From: FEN-1219 sp963817615
GTDB lineage: Bacteria; Pseudomonadota; Gammaproteobacteria; Steroidobacterales; Rariloculaceae
Length of the DNA stretch: 64,000 nt
Assembly: GCA_963817615.1 (NCBI GenBank)
Contig: CAWFPH010000002.1
Span: 868,001 to 932,000 of the forward strand
Reading direction: 5' to 3'
Shown here: in pieces, positions 30,633 through 38,161 of the stretch
How the letters are laid out: the number at the start of each line of letters is the position of its first letter
Position numbering within the stretch: position 1 is the first letter of the stretch
The notes under the pieces: model-generated
Database searches by the model: none
Seen by the model: the letters and a program-made list of their open reading frames with translations, nothing else
Told to the model about the DNA's origin: nothing
Position numbers and translations under genes: made by a program

Positions 30633-31128
30633 GCGTCAAGCCTAGTCGATCGGTTCGATTCTAGGGCCAGCGCAACGAGACTGGCCAGTAAGGCGCGCTT
30701 TTCAAGCTTCGAACTGCTTCGCCCGCGGCAAGTTCGACCGCGCTCGCATGGATGCGCCGCCATGGATCGGCGGCTGTCGCGCGCGTGTTCGCTTTCGTGC
30801 TCGCTCCTGCGGTGCTCAACGTCGACACGGATCTGAAAGAGATGTGCATGCCGAGCCTGGGTCAGGCACTTGCTCGTCACGAGCGTACAGAGGTGCCCAC
30901 TGCAACCGGACCTCGTGATGCCATCCGCCGGCAGCAGTCTTGCGCTCGCCACGCCGCTCGCTCGGCCTGCGGTGCGACGGGATCGGCGCGAAGCAATTCT
31001 CGGTTGCGCCGAGCCGTTTGCTTATGTCAACGGCTACCTGGTGCTTCTGGGAACGTGGTCACGCAGATGAAGCAAAGCGGCTGGCAGAGTCTCGATCGAA
31101 TTTTCATGTCTTCGATTCGACCGCCACG
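30633..31128. other. Spacer between mnmG and the GGDEF-like gene with no recognised gene
   Basis: About 500 bases. Frames on both strands are open for short stretches but none shows a recognisable domain, ribosome site or consistent codon pattern. On the minus strand a TAGAAT (30663-30658) could be the -10 of mnmG. I see no tRNA, riboswitch fold or repeat. The true beginning of the plus-strand GGDEF-like gene may lie inside this stretch: its frame is open back to 30940, with an ATG at 31024. Confidence 0.5.
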
Positions 31129-31719
31129 ATGCAGCAGCAGCCCGCCGCGTTACCGCCGCACACTCCGATCATCGACTCGCTTACCGGCGCCCTCGCGCGG
31201 CCGAGCTTTATCGAGCTGCTCGCCGAGCAAGCCGCGCACGCGGCACGCAGCGGCAGCACGTTCTCGTTGCTGCTCGTGGACATCGACCGCCTCGGCGCAA
31301 TCAACGACGCACGTGGCGTCGCCGTCGGCGACCGTTTGCTTGCCGATTTGACGGCACGGCTGCGGACTGTGCTCGACGAGCCCGCATGGCATCGCTCGGA
31401 GTACACGCTCTCGCGCTACGACGGGGGCGCGCTCATGGTGCTCGCGCGACCATGCACGGCCAATCAGGGTGAGCTGCTCGGCGAGGCGCTGCGTTTCGGC
31501 GTTGCGGACGCGTCATTCGCGGATCGCCTCACCGTCACCGTGTCCATCGGCGTCGCGCAGCATCGGATCGGCGAGTCGCTCGACTCGCTGCTTGCACGCA
31601 CGGAACGCACGCTGCATCTCGCGAAGCAGTTCGGGCGCGACCGCGTCGAAATCTCCGCCGCGCCGCCGATACGGCCCGAGCGCGCCAAGGTCGTCGGCAT
31701 CCACGATCGCCGCTACTAG
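31129..31719 (+). CDS. Degenerate GGDEF-domain protein
   Basis: A 196-residue single-domain protein. The fold signatures of GGDEF domains are clear: DSLTGALARPSFIELL, LLLVDIDRLGAINDARG, VSIGVAQ, and the closing LARTERTLHLAKQFGRDRV. The signature hexapeptide region reads SRYDGGALMVL, so the catalytic GG-[DE]-EF is replaced by DGGAL. It therefore very probably has no diguanylate cyclase activity and may bind c-di-GMP or GTP, or act by protein contact. The start is uncertain: ATG 31129 begins just before the domain, with no clear ribosome site. It is encoded against the surrounding minus-strand genes, head-on to replication. Confidence 0.7.
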   Translation: MQQQPAALPPHTPIIDSLTGALARPSFIELLAEQAAHAARSGSTFSLLLVDIDRLGAINDARGVAVGDRLLADLTARLRTVLDEPAWHRSEYTLSRYDGGALMVLARPCTANQGELLGEALRFGVADASFADRLTVTVSIGVAQHRIGESLDSLLARTERTLHLAKQFGRDRVEISAAPPIRPERAKVVGIHDRRY

Positions 31720-31739
31720 GCGCCCTCCGCCCGCGACGC

Positions 31740-33083
31740 CTACTTGCCGATACAGAACGTCGCGAAGATCTCGCCTAGCAAATCGTCGCTCGTAAGCTCG
31801 CCCGTGAGCTCGCTTAGCGCCGCTTGCGCGGCGCGCAGCTGCTCGGCGGCCACCTCCATGCGGCCGAGCTCGGCACGGGCGAAGGCGAGGCATTCGCCGG
31901 CGCGAGCCAGCGCATCGAGATGGCGTCGCCGTGCGCTGAACGTGCCGGCCACTTCGCCGGTCCAGCCTGCCAGTCGCCGGAGGTGGGCCGAGAGCAGGTC
32001 CAGCCCCGCGCCGGTCAGCGCGGAAACCAGCAGCACGTCGACGTCGTCGGTTCTGTCGGCCGATGGCGGCAGCGCCAGCAGATCGATCTTGTTGCGCACG
32101 AGCGTGATCGGCTGCGCTCCGGCCGCCTCGCGCGCAGCCGCCAGCGTGCTTGCGACCGGATCGCGCACGTCGGCGACCCAGAGCACGCGGTCCGCCCGCC
32201 CCACTTCTGTGAGCGCACGACGCAGTCCTTCCTGCTCGACCGGGTCGGTCGACTCCCGCAGTCCAGCCGTGTCCACGACCGTGAGGGGCACTCCGCCGAT
32301 CGAGACTTGCTCGCGAAGCGGATCGCGCGTCGTGCCCGGAATCGGCGTGACGATTGCGGCGTCGTAGCCCGCCAAACGGTTCAGCAAGCTCGACTTGCCG
32401 GCGTTTGCCGGCCCGGCGATTGCGACGCTCAAGCCATCGCGCAACGCTCTTCCGGATTCGGCGCGCAGCGCCAGACGATCGAGCGCTGCGAGCAGCTCGT
32501 CAATTTCTGCCGCGGCATCGCTGCGCCCGTCGGGCTCGAGCTCTTCGTCGGGGAAATCGAGCCACGCCTCCAGGCGAGCGCGCGATTGCGTCAACCGCTG
32601 CTGCAGATCCTCGACGGCGATCGAGAATTCGCCGTCGAGAGAACGCAACGCGGCGCGCGCCGCGCGCGCGGAGCCGCTCGCGACGAGATCCGCGACCGCC
32701 TCGGCCTGGACCAGATCGATCTTGTCGTTGAGAAAGGCGCGCAGCGTGAACTCCCCGGGGTCGGCCGGCCGCGCGCCGAGCGCAAAGGCCCGGGCGAGCA
32801 GCGCATCGCTCACGGCGCGGCCGCCGTGCCCGTGCAGCTCGACCACGTCCTCGCCCGTGTACGAGCGCGGTGCGGGGAATGACAACACAAGACCTTGATC
32901 GAGCGGCTCGCCAGAAGCGTCACGAAACGTGCAGAGCTCCGCGTAGCGTGGCCGCGGTTCGACCCCGCTCAGCGCCACTGCGATCGCGCGAGCTCGGGAT
33001 CCCGACAGCCTGACGATCGCAACTGCTCCGAGTCCCGGCGCCGTCGCAAGTGCCGCAATGGTGTCGTGGCGACGGTCGTTCAT
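31740..33083 (-). CDS. mnmE: tRNA modification GTPase MnmE
   Basis: GTPase partner of MnmG. The N-terminal formyl-tetrahydrofolate-binding domain starts DTIAALATAPGLGAVAIVRLSG. The G domain has GPANAGKSSLLN (G1), DTAGLRE (G3) and RNKID (G4). The C-terminus is the invariant CIGK with the catalytic cysteine-containing tail. It has 447 residues. It is downstream of yidC, as in the canonical rpmH-rnpA-yidC-mnmE order. Confidence 0.97.
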   Translation of the reverse strand: MNDRRHDTIAALATAPGLGAVAIVRLSGSRARAIAVALSGVEPRPRYAELCTFRDASGEPLDQGLVLSFPAPRSYTGEDVVELHGHGGRAVSDALLARAFALGARPADPGEFTLRAFLNDKIDLVQAEAVADLVASGSARAARAALRSLDGEFSIAVEDLQQRLTQSRARLEAWLDFPDEELEPDGRSDAAAEIDELLAALDRLALRAESGRALRDGLSVAIAGPANAGKSSLLNRLAGYDAAIVTPIPGTTRDPLREQVSIGGVPLTVVDTAGLRESTDPVEQEGLRRALTEVGRADRVLWVADVRDPVASTLAAAREAAGAQPITLVRNKIDLLALPPSADRTDDVDVLLVSALTGAGLDLLSAHLRRLAGWTGEVAGTFSARRRHLDALARAGECLAFARAELGRMEVAAEQLRAAQAALSELTGELTSDDLLGEIFATFCIGK

Positions 33084-33130
33084 GTGCTTCCGCGTGTTCA
33101 GTCACGATCGCGAGCGGCCGCGCAGCGGGA

Positions 33131-34804
33131 TCAGCTAGCTGTCTGTTCGCGCGCGACGACCTTGTTGATGCGCCACTGCTGCAGAATCGAGAGCGTCGTG
33201 TTCGTGAGCCAGTACAACACCAGGCCGGATGGAAAGAACAGGAAAAACGCCGTGAACACGATCGGCATGATCTGCATGACACGCGCCTGCATCGGGTCCG
33301 GCGGCGGCGGGTTCAGCCGCGTCTGGAAGAACATCGCGACGCCCATCAACAGCGGCAGGACGTAGTACGGGTCCTGAGCCGACAAGTCGTCGATCCAAAG
33401 CATGAAGGGCGCTTGCCGCATCTCCACGCTTTCGACGAGCACCCAATACCACGCGAAGAAGAACGGCATCTGAATCACGATCGGCAAACAGCCGGCCGCC
33501 GGATTGACCTTCTCGCGTTTGTAGAGCTCGAGCATGCCTTTGCTGAGTGCCTCGCGGTCGTCCTTGTAGCGCTCCTGAAGTGCCTTCATGCGCGGTGCCA
33601 GGCGACGCATCTTCGCCATCGAGCGGCCGCTTGCAGCGGTGAGCCTGTAGAACGCGAGCTTGATCAGGAACGTCACGATCACGATCGACCAGCCCCAATT
33701 GTGCACGTAGTCCTCGATGTGCGAGAGCAGCCAGAACAATGGCTGGGCGAGCACTGTGAGGTAGCCGTAGTCGACTGCGCGCTCGAGCTTCGGACCGGCG
33801 GCCTTGAGCTGGTCTTGGAGCTTGGGCCCGACGAAAAGCGTGAATCTGTAATCGAGCGGCATCCCAGCCGTGACATCGTGCACGGAGCCGAGGGCGCTCA
33901 GGACATACTCCTGACCTCGGGTGCTCGCCTGGTAATGCACAGCATCGTCGAGCGGAGGGACAGCCGCGGCCAGGAAGTGATGCTGAATCGATGCGAACCA
34001 GCCGCCTTCGACCGTCTGCATGACGGGTTGCTTGACTAGCTTGTCGAAGCTGAGCTTGCTGTAGCTGCGACCGTCGAAGAGAACGGGCCCGCGAAACGAA
34101 ATCGATTCACCGGAGCGGTTGAAGAACGAGCGCTGGACCGGATGATAGACGCGCGTCATCTGCGCGTACGGCGCACCGCGCCACGTCGCGCCCGCCGGTG
34201 CGTCGACTGCCAGCGCAAGGTCGATCGCATAGCTGCCGCGCCGGAACGTGTAAGTCTTGTGCGCCGTCACGGCCCCGCCGCCCACCCAATCGAGCGTCAC
34301 CGTGAGCTCGTCTTGACCCGATGCTAGGGAATAGTCGTGGCTCGACGTGCGATAGCTCGCCAGATGATCGGGCTCGGGACCGTCCGTCGCATTGCGCACC
34401 CCCGTTTGGAATACCCAGCGCTCGTCCGGCGAATAGTTGAGCAGGCGCACGGGCTCGTTCGGTTTGTGCTTCTCGACGGGATACTCCGGCAAGTCGGCGC
34501 GAACCAGATCTCCCCCGTGGAGGTCGATCAGCACGTCGAGCACATCGGTGCGGACGTGGACGAGGTCCGCTGTCGACGGCGCCGCTTGTGCGGCGGGCGG
34601 CTCGACCTCCGCGGTGCCAGGCGCACCGTTCAAGCTGGGTAGGGTGTCAGCCGCGGGGGCGGCCGATGACTGATCGCCGGTCGCGGCCGGCGATGGCGCG
34701 GACTGCGGCGAGGGGGCCGACGGATAGTCGGCAGTCCAAGCGGAATACGCGAGCCAGAGGATCGCGAAAAAGGTCAGCCATAAGAAAAGCCGTACGTTAT
34801 CCAT
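33131..34804 (-). CDS. yidC: Membrane protein insertase YidC
   Basis: Inserts and folds inner-membrane proteins with or without SecYEG. The N-terminal segment DNVRLFLWLTFFAILWLAYSAW is the first membrane helix. It is followed by a Pro/Ala/Ser linker, a large periplasmic beta domain, and the conserved C-terminal five-helix core (WGWSIVIVTFLIKLAFYRLTA with the hydrophilic-groove region, AGCLPIVIQMPFFFAWY, and TRLNPPPPDPMQ). It has 557 residues from the ATG at 34804. It starts 4 bp after rnpA, with no yidD between them. Confidence 0.97.
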   Translation of the reverse strand: MDNVRLFLWLTFFAILWLAYSAWTADYPSAPSPQSAPSPAATGDQSSAAPAADTLPSLNGAPGTAEVEPPAAQAAPSTADLVHVRTDVLDVLIDLHGGDLVRADLPEYPVEKHKPNEPVRLLNYSPDERWVFQTGVRNATDGPEPDHLASYRTSSHDYSLASGQDELTVTLDWVGGGAVTAHKTYTFRRGSYAIDLALAVDAPAGATWRGAPYAQMTRVYHPVQRSFFNRSGESISFRGPVLFDGRSYSKLSFDKLVKQPVMQTVEGGWFASIQHHFLAAAVPPLDDAVHYQASTRGQEYVLSALGSVHDVTAGMPLDYRFTLFVGPKLQDQLKAAGPKLERAVDYGYLTVLAQPLFWLLSHIEDYVHNWGWSIVIVTFLIKLAFYRLTAASGRSMAKMRRLAPRMKALQERYKDDREALSKGMLELYKREKVNPAAGCLPIVIQMPFFFAWYWVLVESVEMRQAPFMLWIDDLSAQDPYYVLPLLMGVAMFFQTRLNPPPPDPMQARVMQIMPIVFTAFFLFFPSGLVLYWLTNTTLSILQQWRINKVVAREQTAS

Positions 34805-34808
34805 CGCG

Positions 34809-35159
34809 TTATGTCGCGTTCCGCAAGCGGTCGAAATGTTTGTCCAAACTCTGGCGCAGAGCGCCCCGATCCGACATGGCCGCACCGGGCTTCGCGATCA
34901 CGACGAAATCGCATGGCGGCAGTCGCCGTTGACGAAAAGCCTCGCGGGCCAGTCGCTTTAGTTTATTGCGGTCGACCGCGCGTTTCGCGGTCCTGCGAGA
35001 TACCGTGAGGCCCAAACGGGCGACCGGACCATCGTTCCCGCATGCAAGGACCGTGAAGTAGCGATCGCTCGACCGCGCGGCATTCGCAAACACGCGGCCG
35101 AACTCTGCGGGAGAATGTAGGCGCTGCGAAGGGCCGAAGCGTGCCGGTGAGACTCGCAA
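34809..35159 (-). CDS. rnpA: Ribonuclease P protein component
   Basis: Basic protein subunit of RNase P that helps mature tRNA 5' ends. It has RLHSPAEFGRVFANAARSSDRYFTV at the N-terminus, the central LGLTVSRRTAKRAVDRNKLKRLAREAFR (the RNR-type signature) and a short C-terminal part. It has 116 residues. It lies 16 bp after rpmH and is cotranscribed with it. Confidence 0.95.
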   Translation of the reverse strand: MRVSPARFGPSQRLHSPAEFGRVFANAARSSDRYFTVLACGNDGPVARLGLTVSRRTAKRAVDRNKLKRLAREAFRQRRLPPCDFVVIAKPGAAMSDRGALRQSLDKHFDRLRNAT

Positions 35160-35175
35160 CGGGTCCGCGTTCGCA

Positions 35176-35310
35176 CTAAGGCGTGAGCCGAGCGCGACCC
35201 TTTTGCCGGCGAGCTGCCAAGACCTTGCGTCCGCTACGAGTCGCCATGCGTGCGCGAAAGCCGTGCGTGCGTTTGCGATGGATCGTGCTCGGCTGATATG
35301 TGCGCTTCAT
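35176..35310 (-). CDS. rpmH: 50S ribosomal protein L34
   Basis: The 44-residue product MKRTYQPSTIHRKRTHGF... is an unmistakable L34: TYQPS at the start, GFRARMATRSGRKVLAARRQKGR in the middle, and a basic tail. The ATG at 35310 is chosen because homology starts exactly there, although the frame is open further upstream. It is the first gene of the leftward rpmH-rnpA-yidC-mnmE operon. Confidence 0.97.
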   Translation of the reverse strand: MKRTYQPSTIHRKRTHGFRARMATRSGRKVLAARRQKGRARLTP

Positions 35311-35383
35311 GTCGGCGGTACCCGCAACAGACGAAAAAGTTGTAGGTAAAACAAAAGGATGTATGTCGCGTCGCGAGCCGCGA

Positions 35384-35412
35384 ACTGTACGCGGCGCCGC
35401 CAGGGCTGTCAA
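35384..35412 (-). promoter_or_regulatory. Sigma-70 promoter of the rpmH operon
   Basis: On the minus strand a perfect -35 TTGACA (35412-35407), exactly 17 bp, then TACAGT (35389-35384) as -10. Start of transcription is expected near 35377, about 67 nt before rpmH. Confidence 0.75.
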
Positions 35413-35454
35413 TACTCGGCGCGCATCACACCGCCCAGCGGTGGGCGCAAAGCC

Positions 35455-35463
35455 TGTGGATAA
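35455..35463 (-). promoter_or_regulatory. DnaA box
   Basis: TGTGGATAA on the plus strand is the exact reverse complement of the consensus TTATCCACA. It lies 72 bp upstream of the dnaA start. Confidence 0.8.
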
Positions 35464-35534
35464 CGACCACCAATACGGATTAGACTCGCACCGATTCCCG
35501 GCTTCCACTCCACTTCACTCGCAAGAACGCTACC

Positions 35535-36878
35535 GTGGCACATAACCCGGCCGTTTGCTCGTCGCTTTGGAACGACTGCACTCGCATGCTCGAGACGGAG
35601 CTGTCCGAGCAGCAGTTCAACACCTGGATTCGGCCGCTGCAGCCGGTCGAGAGCGGGGCGCTATTGCGTCTGCTCGCCCCTAATCGCTTCGTGGTCGACT
35701 GGGTAAAGGGCCACTGCCTCGAGCAAATCCGTGCATGGTGGACGCAGCACGGAACAGGTGGTCAGGTCGTCGTGGAGGTCGGGTCGCGGCCGGTCGGTCG
35801 ACGGGAAATCCCCAGCGCAGAGCCGGAAGTGCGCTCAGCACCGAGCGGCCCGGCCCTCGGGAGCCGGCTGAACGCCGGCTTCACGTTCGACAGCTTCGTG
35901 GAGGGCAAGAGCAACCAGTTGGCCAGGGCGGCCGCGCTGCAGGTCGCTCGCAACCCCGGCAGCGGCTACAACCCGCTGTTCATCTACGGTGGCGTGGGCC
36001 TCGGCAAAACGCATTTGATGCAGGCGGTCGGTAATCTGATCGTTGCGACCGATCCGGCTGCGAGGGTGGCCTATGTGCATTCGGAGCGTTTCGTGAGCGA
36101 CATGGTTCGAGGCTTGCGGCACAACACCATCGCCGACTTCAAGCGTGCCTATCGTTCGCTCGATGCGCTGCTGATCGACGACATCCAGTTCTTTGCCGGC
36201 AAGGAGCGCTCACAGGAGGAATTCTTCCACACATTCAACGCGTTACTCGAGGGTCAGCGGCAAATCATCTTGACGTGCGATCGCTATCCGAAGGAGGTAT
36301 CTGGGCTCGAGGAGCGCCTGAAATCGCGGTTCGGGTGGGGACTGACGGTAGCAATCGAACCGCCGGAGCTCGAGACCAGCGTCGCGATCCTGATGAGCAA
36401 AGCGGCCGCCGAGCACGCAGCGCTTCCCGAGGAGGTCGCGTTCTTCATCGCACAGCGGATCCGCTCAAATGTTCGCGAGCTGGAAGGCGCATTGCGAAGA
36501 GTGCTCGCCAACGCCAGGTTCACGGGACAGCCAATTACGCTCGACTTTGCCAAGGATGCACTCCGGGACGTGCTCGCGCTCCAAGAGAAGCTCGTGACGG
36601 TCGAGAACATCCAGAAGACGGTCGCGGAGTATTTCAAAATTCGCGTCGCGGACTTATTGTCGAAACGCCGAAGTCGGTCGATCGCGCGACCACGGCAGAT
36701 CGCGATGGCGCTGGCTAAAGAGCTGACAACCCACAGCCTGCCGGAGATCGGTGACGCCTTCGGCGGCCGCGATCATACGACGGTGTTGCACGCCTGCAGA
36801 CGAATCAAAGAGTTACGCGAAATCGCGACACGGGTGGCGGAGGACTATAACAACCTGCTGAGAACCCTGACTGCATGA
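35535..36878 (+). CDS. dnaA: Chromosomal replication initiator DnaA
   Basis: ATP-dependent initiator that opens oriC. Domain I is the N-terminal ~75 residues (SEQQFNTWIRPLQP). Domain III has the P-loop GGVGLGKTHLMQAVGN and Walker B LLIDDIQFFAGKERSQEEFFHTFN. Domain IV has the DnaA signature RDHTTVLHACRRI that binds the box. The start is GTG; 447 residues. The first gene of the rightward dnaA-dnaN-recF-gyrB series. Confidence 0.98.
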   Translation: MAHNPAVCSSLWNDCTRMLETELSEQQFNTWIRPLQPVESGALLRLLAPNRFVVDWVKGHCLEQIRAWWTQHGTGGQVVVEVGSRPVGRREIPSAEPEVRSAPSGPALGSRLNAGFTFDSFVEGKSNQLARAAALQVARNPGSGYNPLFIYGGVGLGKTHLMQAVGNLIVATDPAARVAYVHSERFVSDMVRGLRHNTIADFKRAYRSLDALLIDDIQFFAGKERSQEEFFHTFNALLEGQRQIILTCDRYPKEVSGLEERLKSRFGWGLTVAIEPPELETSVAILMSKAAAEHAALPEEVAFFIAQRIRSNVRELEGALRRVLANARFTGQPITLDFAKDALRDVLALQEKLVTVENIQKTVAEYFKIRVADLLSKRRSRSIARPRQIAMALAKELTTHSLPEIGDAFGGRDHTTVLHACRRIKELREIATRVAEDYNNLLRTLTA

Positions 36879-37062
36879 TGTGGTCGTCGTGTTGAGAAGC
36901 TGGGGAAAACTTTTCGTCCACAACTACCACACAGGCACAAGGCGATTCGCTCCCAGCAATAGCGGCAGATCAAGTAGCTGATTAAGCATCGAAATAGCGG
37001 CTTTTCCAAAGGTAGCGGCGTACTCAATAACAACAGGTTTTTGAATAAAGGTAGAAGCAGTA

Positions 37063-38160
37063 ATGAAGTTCAGCGCGACTCGCGAAGAGATTTTGAAGCC
37101 GCTTCAAACAGTCGTCGGGGTCGTCGAACGCCGACAGACAATGCCGATTTTGAGCAACGTGTTGCTCTCTGTGATGGATGGAACACTCGCCATGACGGCG
37201 ACCGACCTCGAGGTCGAAATGGTCGCGAAAGCGGCGGTCAAGGTCGAGACGGGCGGTGAAATCACGATTCCGGGTCGCAAGCTGCACGATATTTGCCGAG
37301 CCGTGCCTGAGGGAGCGACGGTGGAACTGAGTCTTAGCGGGGAGCGAGTGACGGTAAAGGCGGGGCGCAGCCGGTTCACGTTGTCGACGCTGAGGGCAGC
37401 GGACTTTCCGACGGTGGAGGAAATTGCGGCGAAGCAATCTCTGCAGGTCGGGCGAAGCGAGCTCAAGCGTCTCATCGAGAAGACGCATTTCTCGATGGCT
37501 CAGCAAGATGTTCGGTATTACCTGAACGGCCTGCTGCTCGAGACGGAGCGGAAAAAGCTGCGCGCGGTGGCCACGGACGGACATCGACTCGCGCTTTCGG
37601 AGATTGAGCTCGGGAAGGCGGCGACGCACGAAGAGCAGCTCATCGTGCCTCGGAAGGGTGTCCTCGAGCTGAACCGGCTACTTGATGGCGATGGCGAAGT
37701 GGAAATCGTTCTCGGGGGAAATCACATTCGAGTCCAGATCGACGGGATTCGACTCACTTCGAAGCTAATTGATGGCCGTTTCCCCGAATATGGGCGCGTT
37801 ATACCGGCGAAGCCGCGCCACCTGATGATCGCCGACCGAGAGCTTTTGCGTCAGGCTCTCCAGCGTACGGCGATTCTCTCGAATGAAAAATTTCGAGGTG
37901 TCCGGCTGGAGTTGAGCTCGAACAGCGTCATCCTTCAGGCAAATAATCCCGAACAGGAAGAAGCGGTGGAATCTCTCGAGGTGGATTACACCGGCGAGCC
38001 CTTGGAGATCGGGTTCAATGTGAATTACCTATTGGATGCCCTGGCCGCTGTCGATAGTGCTCAAGTGGAATTCGGAGTAACGGATGCGAATTCCAGCTGT
38101 TTGATTCGGGAGCCCGGCAAGGACGACACGAAATTCGTGGTCATGCCCATGCGCCTCTAG
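37063..38160 (+). CDS. dnaN: DNA polymerase III sliding clamp (beta subunit)
   Basis: Ring-shaped processivity clamp. It begins MKFSATREEILKPLQTVVGVVERRQTMPIL, which is typical, and ends with the hydrophobic-pocket tail KFVVMPMRL. It has 365 residues (366 in E. coli). The 184-bp gap before it is A/T-richer than the surroundings and probably holds a promoter as well as a possible extra DnaA box. Only 1 bp separates it from recF. Confidence 0.98.
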   Translation: MKFSATREEILKPLQTVVGVVERRQTMPILSNVLLSVMDGTLAMTATDLEVEMVAKAAVKVETGGEITIPGRKLHDICRAVPEGATVELSLSGERVTVKAGRSRFTLSTLRAADFPTVEEIAAKQSLQVGRSELKRLIEKTHFSMAQQDVRYYLNGLLLETERKKLRAVATDGHRLALSEIELGKAATHEEQLIVPRKGVLELNRLLDGDGEVEIVLGGNHIRVQIDGIRLTSKLIDGRFPEYGRVIPAKPRHLMIADRELLRQALQRTAILSNEKFRGVRLELSSNSVILQANNPEQEEAVESLEVDYTGEPLEIGFNVNYLLDALAAVDSAQVEFGVTDANSSCLIREPGKDDTKFVVMPMRL

Positions 38161-38161
38161 C

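Larger units (their letters stand above)
35311..35534. other. Probable origin of replication (oriC) / dnaA control region
   Basis: The 224-bp gap between rpmH and dnaA is the point where gene polarity flips: nearly all genes for 21 kb to the left are on the minus strand, and dnaA-dnaN-recF-gyrB are on the plus strand. It contains one perfect DnaA box, an A/T-rich run for this genome (35331-35366), and the rpmH promoter. A weak TAGACT (35481-35486) may be a dnaA -10 with the DnaA box at its -35, which would allow autoregulation. Only one perfect box is seen, fewer than in Pseudomonas oriC, so part of the origin may extend into the 36879-37062 gap, which holds a 7/9 match (TCGTCCACA, 36914-36922). 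Confidence 0.55.

Noticed and set aside
35311..35508. Longer version of the rpmH protein
   Set aside because: L34 homology starts exactly at the ATG at 35310, and the promoter lies inside the proposed extension.
36914..36922. Second DnaA box in the dnaA-dnaN gap
   Set aside because: TCGTCCACA has two mismatches to TTATCCACA; kept only as a weak possibility in the oriC entry.
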